In this document: piece after piece, positions 55,028 to 62,618 of the stretch | Numbering within the stretch: the first letter of the stretch is position 1 | Layout of the letters: every line of letters starts with the position of its first letter | The notes under the pieces: generated by a model | The model's database searches: none | Told to the model about the DNA's origin: nothing | The model's input: the letters and a program-made list of their open reading frames with translations, nothing else | Made by a program: the position numbers and the translations under genes | DNA from: CAZAQV01 sp964487255 | GTDB taxonomy: Bacteria; Myxococcota_A; Polyangia; Polyangiales; CAZAQV01 | Assembly (NCBI GenBank): GCA_964487255.1 | Contig: CAZAQV010000032.1 | Span: 3,521-67,520, forward strand | Reading direction: 5' to 3' | Length of the DNA stretch: 64,000 nucleotides

Positions 55028-56842
55028 TCATCCAGGTAGTGGAGCGGGGGCCTGATGAGCGGCTGCGCTGGGGCGTTCACCCGTTTGGACCGTCCAAAGT
55101 GCAGCATAGATTCCGCCCCGTTCAAGCAGATCCTCGTGCCGTCCTTGTTCCACGATGCGCCCTGCATCGAGCACGACAATGTTGTCGGCATGTCGAATGG
55201 TCGAGAGGCGATGCGCGATCACGATGGTCGTTCGCTCCGCCGAAATCCGGTCGAGAGAACGTTGGATGGCGGCTTCGGTTTCGTTGTCGACGGCACTCGT
55301 CGCCTCATCGAGAACGAAGATTGGCGCGCTCTTCAGGATGGCGCGGGCCAATGAAATGCGCTGACGCTGTCCACCCGAGAGTTTTTGGCCACGCTCACCC
55401 ACGACCGAATCGTACCCTTTGGGCAACCTTTCGATGAAACCATGTGCCTCTGCGGCTCGGGCGGCTGCCTGCACCTCAACAAGCTGCGCATCAGGGCGCG
55501 CATAAGCGATGTTGTCACGTACGGTGCCATGAAAAAGAAACACATCCTGGCTCACGAATGCGATCGATTGCCTGAGCGAGCGCAGGTCGAGTTCGCGCAC
55601 ATCGCGTCCCTCAACGCGGACCACACCCGCATCAACATCGTAAAAACGCAAGAGTAGTTTCAACAGGGTGCTCTTCCCCGCACCGGTGGCGCCCACGATG
55701 GCCGTGGTTTTGCCCGGCGGGAAGGCGAGATCGATGTTCTCGAGAACAAGAGGCGTGTCCTCCGAGTACCGAAATGAAACATTTTCGAATTCAACCTGAC
55801 CTTCGATCATATCAGGTAGGGCTTTGTTGCCTCGCCGAATGTCGACTTGGGTATGCAAGAGGTCCAGTACCCGGTCGGTAGACGCCATCGCGCGCTGGTA
55901 TTGATCGAACGTGCTTCCCAGCCGTGTAAGCGGCCAAAGCAGCCTCTGCGTCAGAAAGATGAGCACGCTGTAGAGTCCGACCGCGAGCGAGCCATCGGCG
56001 ACAAGTCTTCCACCGTAGACGAGCGTCGCCGCAAAACCAACGACGATCACCATGCGGATGAGCGGCGAAAACGCCGAACTCAGGCGAATCGCATGCCGAT
56101 TACTTTCCTGGTAGTCGTCGCTGAGCGACATCATGCGCTCGGTCTCAAAATCTTCGGCCGTGAAGCTCTTAATGGTGGCAATTCCGCCAATATTATTCGC
56201 CAGGGTCTCGTTGAGCCGCGAGACGCGCTCGCGAACGTCTGCATACCGGGGCGCAATGCGGCGCTGGAACAGAAACGACCCCCACAAGATGAGGGGCACG
56301 GGTACGAAGGCCATAATCGCGATGGGCACGGAGATCCCGAAGTACATCGCTCCCACCGCGACGACGGTCGTGCTTACCTGAAGCACTTCGTTGGCGCCGT
56401 CATCCAAAAAACGCTCGAGTTGGTTGATGTCGTCATTGAGGATCGACATCAACCGACCCGTACTCTGGTTTTCAAAGTAGCGCAGCCCGAGCTCTTGCAC
56501 GTGCCGGTAGCTGTCCATGCGAAGTTCGTGCTGAATGCGCTGCGCCAAATTTCGCCACAGCACCTTGTAGGCATACTCAAAGACCGACTCAAGTCCCCAA
56601 ATGATGACGGTGACCACCGCCAGAGCAACGAGCTGGTCCATCAGATCTCGTATCCCAAACTCGGCAAGCCACGAATCCTCTTCTTTGACCACGACATCGA
56701 TCGCAACGCCGATCAAGAGTGGAGGGGCAAGATCAAATAGCTTGTTCAAGACCGAGCATGCAATCGCCAAGCTAAGTTGGCCGCGATGATGACGGCAATG
56801 TCGGAACAGCCGACGCAACGGGTGAACATCTTGGTGTCGCAT
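55028..56842 (-). CDS. ABC exporter (membrane and ATPase domains fused)
   Basis: 604 residues. The N-terminal 310 residues hold about six membrane segments of the type-IV ABC exporter fold with the coupling-helix GLRYFENQSTGRLMSILNDD. The ATPase domain has Walker A IVGATGAGKSTLLKL, the Q-loop FVSQDVFLFHGTV, signature KLSGGQRQRISLARA, and Walker B IFVLDEATSAVD. There is no N-terminal C39 peptidase, so it would not cut a leader peptide. It resembles lipid/drug exporters (MsbA-like). It lies about 950 bp from the JmjC genes, on the same strand; a link to the peptide locus is a guess. No strong Shine-Dalgarno is seen. Confidence 0.88.
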   Translation of the reverse strand: MRHQDVHPLRRLFRHCRHHRGQLSLAIACSVLNKLFDLAPPLLIGVAIDVVVKEEDSWLAEFGIRDLMDQLVALAVVTVIIWGLESVFEYAYKVLWRNLAQRIQHELRMDSYRHVQELGLRYFENQSTGRLMSILNDDINQLERFLDDGANEVLQVSTTVVAVGAMYFGISVPIAIMAFVPVPLILWGSFLFQRRIAPRYADVRERVSRLNETLANNIGGIATIKSFTAEDFETERMMSLSDDYQESNRHAIRLSSAFSPLIRMVIVVGFAATLVYGGRLVADGSLAVGLYSVLIFLTQRLLWPLTRLGSTFDQYQRAMASTDRVLDLLHTQVDIRRGNKALPDMIEGQVEFENVSFRYSEDTPLVLENIDLAFPPGKTTAIVGATGAGKSTLLKLLLRFYDVDAGVVRVEGRDVRELDLRSLRQSIAFVSQDVFLFHGTVRDNIAYARPDAQLVEVQAAARAAEAHGFIERLPKGYDSVVGERGQKLSGGQRQRISLARAILKSAPIFVLDEATSAVDNETEAAIQRSLDRISAERTTIVIAHRLSTIRHADNIVVLDAGRIVEQGRHEDLLERGGIYAALWTVQTGERPSAAAHQAPAPLPG

Positions 56843-56873
56843 GCGAGAGGATCGAGTTCGCCGAAAAACGAAC

Positions 56874-56894
56874 GCCTGCCGAGGGACGGCAGGC
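56874..56894 (-). terminator. Hairpin, probable terminator or attenuator upstream of the ABC exporter
   Basis: A perfect 8-bp stem GCCTGCCG-AGGGA-CGGCAGGC. On the minus strand it is followed by GTTCGTTTTT and then the ABC exporter start about 30 bp later. On the plus strand TTTCGATTTT follows, so it is roughly symmetric. It could stop a minus-strand transcript before the ABC gene, or a plus-strand one arising there. Confidence 0.5.
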
Positions 56895-56950
56895 TTTCGA
56901 TTTTGGAGGTTCAGCTACTTTCACGCTTTCATCAGAAGGTAGGAGGACAA

Positions 56951-56977
56951 ATGACTACATACGCAACAGGACTATAA
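56951..56977 (+). other. 8-codon ORF with a near-perfect ribosome site
   Basis: ATG at 56951 encodes MTTYATGL and a stop. GGTAGGAGGACAA directly precedes it, close to the GGTAGGAGGAAGAA that precedes the peptide gene at 62175. A third related site, GGTTAGGAGGAC, precedes a five-codon ORF at about 57288. These may be leader or decoy peptides, or coincidence. Coding for a functional product is unlikely. Confidence 0.3.
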
Positions 56978-57216
56978 GGCAAGCGGGTTTTGGCCCCTAA
57001 TTTCTGCAGCACTCCCACATAACCCCTGTTGTTTCAGTTGCTTATGCACCACCGACTTCACCTCTGTCCTCGCTGGGTTCCGACTTCAGGAACTGTCAGA
57101 CTCTTTGGCAAGGGGGTTGTGTTGGCGAGTAATTGTAGTTCTCGTAGGTGCCAGCGCGAGGTAGGACAAGTCGGAAGACTGTATCCTTGTGTGGCCCGGG
57201 TCCATCCGACGCCATT

Positions 57217-57256
57217 AACGCCAAAACCCGCCAGGAGGGAGGCGGGTTTTGACGTT
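57217..57256. terminator. Strong hairpin (terminator-like)
   Basis: A 16-bp stem with one mismatch: left AACGCCAAAACCCGCC, right GGCGGGTTTTGACGTT, loop AGGAGGGA. On the plus strand it is followed by TTCGG, on the minus by AATGG, so U-tracts are poor, but the stem itself contains T4/A4 runs. It likely ends a transcript or forms a stable small RNA. Direction is not clear. Confidence 0.55.
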
Positions 57257-57791
57257 TTCGGAGGCTACGGCGGCAGGTTAGGAGGACATGGCCGCTTGTT
57301 CTTAGTTCTTCACTAGAGCAAACGCCGGGCCAATCACTTTTCGAGATGATCATTGTGAAATCTGCCTCGAGGGACTGTGGGTGTGTTTTCTAGACTATGG
57401 TCTGTCAAACAACACCCCACACCCACCCTCCCCCGAAACCGTGACCTTGGTCCCCTTCATTGCGCAGCTCGTTCCTCAGATGCGTAGTTCGAGATGATAT
57501 CCGTCGCAGCAATGATTCGAGTCGATATTGGTCGAAACATCGAGCCCTTCAGCAAATCCGGGCTCGGCGCGGAGACTCAGGCGACCCGATGTGCGTGCAA
57601 ACCGCCGTCGATGAACCCGCACGGCTTGGGGCTCACATTCCAAACAACGGACTTCCGGGTTGGCTCGTTCTCAAAAGAGGTTTGCGTAAACTCAACCTGC
57701 TTGCTCAATGCCTTGCGCTTGCGGGTCCCTCACATACCGATGAGGATGTGATCAATCTTTAGGGCACCGCCAGGACTTACGTTTTTCCGAG

Positions 57792-59048
57792 TTATTTTCC
57801 AGGTTCAGGAGAATCATTAGCCAAGATCAGAACACCGCTTTCGATCAGCCGTTCGACGACGGATCTTACTTCGTCCCAGCTCAGATCAGTCGCACCGATC
57901 GCTTCTTGTAGTGAGAAGGTGCGTGATTTAACTATCCATTCTGCGAGTTGAAATAAGTGTGCTTCGTCTGGTTCAAAAGAGACACAATGGGGTCCATGAA
58001 AGATTTCTGTACACGGGTCGGGACTGCTTGAAATGCGCGCGTACATCGGTCCTAAATATGCGTGTTGAACGATAGTGTCTGGAAGCAGATTTATCTCTGC
58101 GGGTTCCGGTTCACCTCGGACTTCCGCGATACTTGAGTTCGTGAGCGATGGACTCACAGCGCGCGCGCGCAAGATGGTACTAACTAACTCATCGGGCGAA
58201 ATGGCTCGGACGGAATCTGCGAGTCTGTCTCGCATCTGAAGCAAGGCGCCCTCATCTGCTTCGATGTGGGGACGGATTTCCCGATTTGTGACCTCTCGTT
58301 CGAGGGTGTCTTTCATGAGGCTGAATAGTGAAAAAGAGTTGAAGCCTACTAGAAGACTGAGCGACGGCGTTTCGACAATTTCTGAGATCTCATGCCAAAG
58401 CCCCGATGGTACGTACATCAAATCGCCTGGCGTCATCACAAATTCCTCTAGGGCATGTGATTCAGGAAGCTGACGAAACATTTCGTACTGCCACTCTTCA
58501 AAGACGCTCTTATAGACTTCCGAACTGTGTAGCTGCCCGTAGCGGTGAGGCCAAGACACCGCCACTTCGGGAGCTACTCTCCAACGCTTTTTTCCCGCCA
58601 GTTGCATGTTGATAACGCCACGTCCATCAAAATGTAGAGGGACTGGCTCTTTCGCTACAGTGAGAATTATGATGAGATGGACCCCCCCCAGATGTCCAGT
58701 CTCTGCTCGGATGGTTTCTGCAAATCTAGTCCACGAGACCCCAAAATGCTCAATGTCAGTAAGGTGAATATCCCGCCCCTGCTCGAGAAGCGCAAAAGGA
58801 TCCCGGTTCCCCAATCTGATCCGCTCGCGGTTTCCTCTTCTGTCTGGCTCGACCACCTGCCAATCTGGCTCCGGGTCGGATAAAAGCTCGTAGGCCTGAT
58901 CAAGTGTCAAGATTGAGGCGAACTTATCCGCCGGCCCCGGTACATACAGAGGCGCTTTCTGCCAAATATCGCTGCAAAATTTTGATGGCGAGTACGGGTG
59001 GAGTAATCGTGCCAATACATCTGTAGGTGTCCGAATGACTCGTGTCAT
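57792..59048 (-). CDS. JmjC/cupin-4 family 2-oxoglutarate oxygenase, second of a pair
   Basis: 418 residues. The JmjC/cupin-4 (ribosomal oxygenase type) fold is shown by VPLHFDGRGVINMQLAGKKR, with His139 and Asp141 as two iron ligands, and by VMTPGDLMYVPSGLWHE, with His219 as the third. The N-terminal LARLLHPYSPSKFCSDIWQKA and C-terminal winged-helix-like region also fit RoxA-like enzymes. They use Fe2+ and 2-oxoglutarate to hydroxylate protein side chains. Its ATG overlaps the stop of the upstream JmjC gene (ATGA at 59045-59048). Base composition is lower in GC than most genes here. Context suggests a peptide substrate. Confidence 0.85.
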   Translation of the reverse strand: MTRVIRTPTDVLARLLHPYSPSKFCSDIWQKAPLYVPGPADKFASILTLDQAYELLSDPEPDWQVVEPDRRGNRERIRLGNRDPFALLEQGRDIHLTDIEHFGVSWTRFAETIRAETGHLGGVHLIIILTVAKEPVPLHFDGRGVINMQLAGKKRWRVAPEVAVSWPHRYGQLHSSEVYKSVFEEWQYEMFRQLPESHALEEFVMTPGDLMYVPSGLWHEISEIVETPSLSLLVGFNSFSLFSLMKDTLEREVTNREIRPHIEADEGALLQMRDRLADSVRAISPDELVSTILRARAVSPSLTNSSIAEVRGEPEPAEINLLPDTIVQHAYLGPMYARISSSPDPCTEIFHGPHCVSFEPDEAHLFQLAEWIVKSRTFSLQEAIGATDLSWDEVRSVVERLIESGVLILANDSPEPGK

Positions 59049-60490
59049 ACACCTTCATCGTATACTACGTCTGCCAAATGATCGACGTTTTCCTCCACGG
59101 GAATCAGCACATATCTCTTAAGAAGCGACACAAGTCGCTCGCTTACTTCTTCCCAGGTAAGATTTGGACACAATTCGTGTATCCGTTGAGCTCGAAAAGC
59201 GCCGTGTTGGGCAGCTAGTGCTTTTGCGAATGGAAAATCTTTGGGCTCTTCAAACACAAGTTCTACATCACCGTGGATGAAAGCGAGCGCGACTTTCCCA
59301 TCCTGCTTGGTTTCGATGCAGAGTGAGCGGCCCACACCCTGAAAGGTAAGCAAACTGGTCGGGGAGACCGCGTACTCAGCTTCTTTGCCGAAATATTTTA
59401 ATGCAGTATCCCGAAAGGCTCGGTTAACGAAATCAGCATTGTCTAATTCTCTAGGGGAAACGTAAGACTTCGCTATCCCCTCTCCAATTTCGTCGAAGTT
59501 ACCTTCTTCCAGAGCCTGGTCAACGGCATCTCGGATCTCCTTAAGATAGGGAAAAAACGCTTTACCCACCTTTTCTTTCTGAAAAACGCCGTCGACGATC
59601 CAGTCCTCTTGGACCCGTGGCGAACCGCGCCACTTTGGTTTCTTCTGTAGGCGGGGCTCGACCACCTTGTCTATGATGTAATCAAGCGCTGGCCAGTCAT
59701 TGATCTGGAGCAGCATTCCTAAGCTAGCGTCGGATAGGCATTCAGTGGCGTGCCATGTGCCCGGCGGCACATAGATGACATCCCCCGGCTCAACAACAAA
59801 GTCAATCTGGTTTTCAGGCGCATTCATAGACTGGTCGATGGATTCCCATTCCCAATCCTCCAACGGCAATCGCGTAGCGAGAGCTCTTGGTTTTGCCTCG
59901 TCGAGTAGTTGGGTTAAAGCATAGGTCGGTCTCTCAAAAGCGCTTTTCTTTGAAACGGTCCACCGTTTAGTACCCTCAAGCTGTATCGACAAAGTTGCGG
60001 TGGGGTCGAGATGCCGTCGTACGACCTGCCCTTTCGGAGAAAGCATGGCGTCCACTGATATCGCCTGATTAAATATCGCGCCCAGTTCGGCTGCAAGCCG
60101 ATATGAAACCGCTTCCCACCGGTGTGTGAGAAGCTCCAGGTGTTGGATTTCGTATGAGCCTCCATTTTCTAAAAGAGTCAAGGCGAGTCCGTGGGCTTCG
60201 GGAGACTTATAAAGGAGCAGCACCTCTTGTTCCGAGCGGTCTGGTGGCGCTTCTCGTTGTTGTTTTGTACTCCTCATCCCTGGCCATAGTGTGACACCAT
60301 CCGCCTGATAGCGGAGGTCTGGCTTCAGTCCCAATTCCAGAAAACTTTCTATGGAGAGCTTAAACTCTGGAAAGAGGCGTTCAACAGGGCCTTTCACGTG
60401 GAAGGGCTTTTTCTCCCAATGATCTTCGAAGAACTTTGCGACGTTCTCTTCGCTGTTAAGAATCTTCTTTAAGAGTGGGCGTGGGTACAT
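59045..60490 (-). CDS. JmjC/cupin-4 family 2-oxoglutarate oxygenase, first of a pair
   Basis: 481 residues of the same family as its neighbour but clearly divergent. The N-terminal KKILNSEENVAKFFEDHWEKKP is the cupin-4 lead-in. His160 and Asp162 (VVRRHLDPTATLSIQLEGTKR) and His247 (VVEPGDVIYVPPGTWHATE) form the metal triad. A region of about 200 residues and a winged-helix-like C-terminal part follow. It is translationally coupled to the second JmjC gene by 4 bp. Two such enzymes in one operon, downstream of an HlyD-like gene and near a 27-residue ORF, point to peptide modification. A role on ribosomal proteins is the alternative. Confidence 0.85.
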   Translation of the reverse strand: MYPRPLLKKILNSEENVAKFFEDHWEKKPFHVKGPVERLFPEFKLSIESFLELGLKPDLRYQADGVTLWPGMRSTKQQREAPPDRSEQEVLLLYKSPEAHGLALTLLENGGSYEIQHLELLTHRWEAVSYRLAAELGAIFNQAISVDAMLSPKGQVVRRHLDPTATLSIQLEGTKRWTVSKKSAFERPTYALTQLLDEAKPRALATRLPLEDWEWESIDQSMNAPENQIDFVVEPGDVIYVPPGTWHATECLSDASLGMLLQINDWPALDYIIDKVVEPRLQKKPKWRGSPRVQEDWIVDGVFQKEKVGKAFFPYLKEIRDAVDQALEEGNFDEIGEGIAKSYVSPRELDNADFVNRAFRDTALKYFGKEAEYAVSPTSLLTFQGVGRSLCIETKQDGKVALAFIHGDVELVFEEPKDFPFAKALAAQHGAFRAQRIHELCPNLTWEEVSERLVSLLKRYVLIPVEENVDHLADVVYDEGV

Positions 60491-60620
60491 GCGCCGAGGA
60501 TATCATCTTGTGACCTTTGGCCCAATCCATTGCACGCAAATTTTAATCGCCAGCACGAGTGCGACACGGGCCAGCATGGCGGCATGACGACGGTTGAATT
60601 TGAGGCCGCCTTCTATCAAG

Positions 60621-60698
60621 TCAGGCCGCACCCATCGTGGAGGCGGTTGTCAGATAAAACAGTCTCCGGTTGCAAATGGACCGATTTTTCGATCTCAT
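60621..60698 (-). CDS. 25-codon ORF coupled to the HlyD stop
   Basis: The ATG at 60698 overlaps the TGA of the HlyD-like gene (ATGA), a sign of translational coupling. It encodes 25 residues (MRSKNRSICNRRLFYLTTA...) with no known family. A 48-codon open stretch in another frame follows before the first JmjC gene (contains DLIEGGLKFNRRHAAMLAR). An ABC transporter gene often follows an HlyD gene, so this could be the head of a broken partner gene, or a short peptide. Evidence is weak. The interval 60491-60620 holds nothing else I can name. Confidence 0.3.
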   Translation of the reverse strand: MRSKNRSICNRRLFYLTTASTMGAA

Positions 60699-61840
60699 GT
60701 GAGTTGCTCTAATAGAAGCTCGAGAGGGCTTAATCTCTCCACCTCAATATAGAGAACCCCAGTATTTCCTTTTTCTAACATCTTTCTGTGGCTCGGCGCT
60801 TTCTCTTTCAGATCGGGATGAGCCAAAAGTCTTACTTCCCCTTGAAGGCTGCCAGACTTAATCACAGCTTTTACCTTGCAAAGTATGCGCCCGTAACGGA
60901 GGGGAGGATATGAATCCAGCTCCAGCCAACACCTTTGACCTGCTTTAATCTTTCCTGATTGCTCGGATTCAACTGTTGCGACGACCGCGCTGGCGTCTAA
61001 TGGCTCAATTTGCGCTATCTTACTTCCCTTCAATAGGCCCCCTCCTACCGCTGGGGCCTCAAATGCTAGAACGCGGCCTGCGATGGGAGCATGTATATCA
61101 TGTCGCTTCAAGTCTTCTTCTGCCTGTTGAAGTTTGGTCTGAGTGTCCACTAGTGTAGTTTCGAGTTCGCTAAGTTCGCGAGCAAGCGCATAAATCCGCT
61201 GCTCAATCTCACGCAACAACTGGGAGGCGACCATCGGCCCTTGCTGCATCCTGGCTCTCCAAGCGCGATAAATAAGCAAAGCGGCCTTATAGGCAGTTTC
61301 TGCGTTCCGGAGCTCCATTGGAGCGGCCCCTTCGAGACTTTGTATGGCTTCCAGCTGAGACTTCGCAACACTCAAATCCAGGCGCTTCTCTTCTGCCTGG
61401 GCACTCAGCTCATCTTCTTCATCACTCTCGAGATTGCGCACCTGAGCGAGTTCCGCTCGCAGTGCTTGTTGACGCATGCGAGCTTCGTCGATGCGCTGTT
61501 GTAGGTACGTCACTTCCTTCAACGCGTCATCCCGTTTTTTTCTTGCTAATGAAGGATCAAGTTTTACAAGCACGGCTCCTTTGTCAACGATATCTCCGAC
61601 ATTTACTTCGCTTGCGATCACCGCTCCATCAATCATAGCGACAACGTTTTGTGCTTCCTGCTCGGAGCCGACGACAGCCTGCGCAGGTATCAGTAAGGGA
61701 AGGTCCGCGAGAATCGACCAGGCAATAAGTGCGACGATGAGGACCGTGCAGATTCCGCCAACCATGAGTCGTAGCTTTACAGAGGTAGACTGAAGGGAAA
61801 AAAGTGTGTTTTTGAGTCTGTCAAGGGGAGCGTCACGCAT
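60695..61840 (-). CDS. HlyD-family membrane fusion protein
   Basis: 381 residues. A short cytoplasmic N-terminus is followed by one membrane segment (about residues 25-46, LMVGGICTVLIVALIAWSIL). Then come a beta-barrel/lipoyl half-motif (GAVIASEVNVGDIVDKGAVLVKLD), a long coiled coil (about 90-255, with EEDELSAQAEEKRLDL) and the second lipoyl half with IHAPIAGRVLAFEAP. This is a periplasmic adaptor of type I secretion or bacteriocin export. It lies upstream of the JmjC pair on the minus strand, divergent from the peptide ORF at 62175. No dedicated ABC gene follows it directly. GAAGG precedes the ATG by 8 bp. Confidence 0.88.
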   Translation of the reverse strand: MRDAPLDRLKNTLFSLQSTSVKLRLMVGGICTVLIVALIAWSILADLPLLIPAQAVVGSEQEAQNVVAMIDGAVIASEVNVGDIVDKGAVLVKLDPSLARKKRDDALKEVTYLQQRIDEARMRQQALRAELAQVRNLESDEEDELSAQAEEKRLDLSVAKSQLEAIQSLEGAAPMELRNAETAYKAALLIYRAWRARMQQGPMVASQLLREIEQRIYALARELSELETTLVDTQTKLQQAEEDLKRHDIHAPIAGRVLAFEAPAVGGGLLKGSKIAQIEPLDASAVVATVESEQSGKIKAGQRCWLELDSYPPLRYGRILCKVKAVIKSGSLQGEVRLLAHPDLKEKAPSHRKMLEKGNTGVLYIEVERLSPLELLLEQLT

Positions 61841-62174
61841 GTCTTACAACCTTCGCTCACGCGAGCGAGCAAGTCTTTCTCTGGATAGTCGAAACAATAA
61901 GCGAACTGACTGGCAAACTGAAGTAAAGGGACGAAAGCTCCGGTTATGCCGTTCGTGCGCCGCCTGCTGCACGAGTGCGGCCAGGCTTGTCCTTCGCATC
62001 GCGGCTATCGCTTGTCTATTTCGACAAGGGCGCCCGCGCGCGGTCTTACTGCCACCCTGGACCAGCAGGTGAGAGCGAGTGCGATAAGTAACCGCAATCG
62101 ACAAAGATTTGTTCGATGCGCCTAGAAACCTACATGCGAGCTGGCGCATATTGAGAGGTAGGAGGAAGAAAAAA
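61841..62174. other. 334-bp divergent intergenic region between HlyD and the peptide gene
   Basis: It should contain the promoters of both the HlyD-JmjC operon and the peptide gene. Frames of 88-115 codons run across it on both strands but lack good ribosome sites or family features, and I treat them as chance. A possible weak promoter for the peptide is TTGTTC (about 62110) with TACATG (about 62132). No operator-like palindrome stood out. Confidence 0.45.
62160..62167 (+). promoter_or_regulatory. Near-perfect Shine-Dalgarno of the short peptide gene
   Basis: AGGAGGAA lies 7 bases before the ATG at 62175, inside GAGGTAGGAGGAAGAAAAAA. It is much stronger than the sites of most genes in this window, which supports strong translation of the 27-residue ORF. 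Confidence 0.8.
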
Positions 62175-62258
62175 ATGAAGATCAAAACCAAAGTAAAAGC
62201 AGGACGTGGATGGTCAACTTATGGCAACTGTGCGGCTTATAAGTACGGCGGCTGCTAG
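62175..62258 (+). CDS. 27-residue candidate RiPP precursor peptide
   Basis: The ATG at 62175 opens 27 codons and a TAG. The N-terminal part is basic and repetitive (MKIKTKVKAGRGW). The C-terminal part has Ser14, Thr15, Tyr16, Gly17, Asn18, Cys19, Ala-Ala, Tyr22, Lys23, Tyr24, Gly-Gly and Cys27 as the last residue. Support: a near-perfect Shine-Dalgarno, a perfect 12-bp terminator 20 bp after the stop, and HlyD and JmjC genes beside it. The KT-x-VKAG pattern is one I associate, from memory only, with very short RiPP-like peptides in other bacteria. Residues that JmjC enzymes could hydroxylate include the five Lys, Arg11 and Asn18. It is too short for normal ORF calling. Confidence 0.7.
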   Translation: MKIKTKVKAGRGWSTYGNCAAYKYGGC

Positions 62259-62278
62259 AAGCGATATATAGATGTTAG

Positions 62279-62312
62279 GAGGCGACAAGCATAGGCTTGT
62301 CGCCTCTTTTTT
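62279..62312 (+). terminator. Strong rho-independent terminator after the peptide gene
   Basis: A perfect 12-bp stem GAGGCGACAAGC-ATAG-GCTTGTCGCCTC is followed by TTTTTT. It begins 20 bp after the stop of the 27-residue ORF and so defines a short monocistronic transcript, separate from the glycosyltransferase gene. Confidence 0.9.
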
Positions 62313-62340
62313 ATTGGAGCTTTCAACTCAGCACGGTTCT

Positions 62341-62372
62341 CTTAAGACAGACGATGAGCAATGAGGAGCGAG
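62341..62372 (+). repeat. 32-bp direct repeat, left copy
   Basis: It begins CTTAAGACAGACGATGAGCA and ends AGGAGCGAG. It matches 63943-63974 at 29 of 32 bases, in the same orientation, about 1.6 kb apart. The two copies flank the glycosyltransferase gene. The rest of 62313-62618, before that gene, holds no clear feature apart from a short palindrome GAGGCGCCTC near 62552. Confidence 0.7.
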
Positions 62373-62618
62373 CTGCGTTCGCCACATCCAAGATGTCTGT
62401 AACGATTTTTGTGTATGAGCGATTGGGTAGAGTTTTCAGTTAATACGTCCTTCGAAGTCCGAACGCGGCACCAAGGTCACCGCCATTAATTTTCTCTCCG
62501 CCATCAGGACTAAACCCTAGCAAACGAACCACTCTCACACCCTCTTACTTCGAGGCGCCTCCAGGAAACGCGGGGCGATTGACTATGCAGCAATATTGCG
62601 ATTTGCTACATATTCAAG

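Larger units (their letters stand above)
56843..57791. other. 949-bp intergenic region with several hairpins and no convincing gene
   Basis: This stretch lies between the ABC exporter and the first JmjC gene. Open frames of 85-100 codons occur on the plus strand (57460-57762, 57494-57751), but no family pattern or good start is seen. The region holds a hairpin at 56874-56894, a second strong one at 57217-57256, a third imperfect hairpin at about 57379-57417, and Shine-Dalgarno-like AGGAGG sites at about 56941, 57280 and others. It may contain promoters or a small RNA. Confidence 0.5.

Noticed and set aside
57460..57762. Two overlapping 85-100 codon plus-strand frames before the JmjC genes
   Set aside because: No family pattern, no good ribosome site, and both overlap each other; treated as chance.
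60491..60694. Insertion-sequence remnant between HlyD and JmjC
   Set aside because: A 48-codon frame looked vaguely transposase-like, but I cannot name a family and see no terminal inverted repeats.
61806..62191. 88- and 115-codon frames across the HlyD-peptide intergenic region
   Set aside because: They overlap the promoters and start codons of well-supported genes and show no conserved motif.
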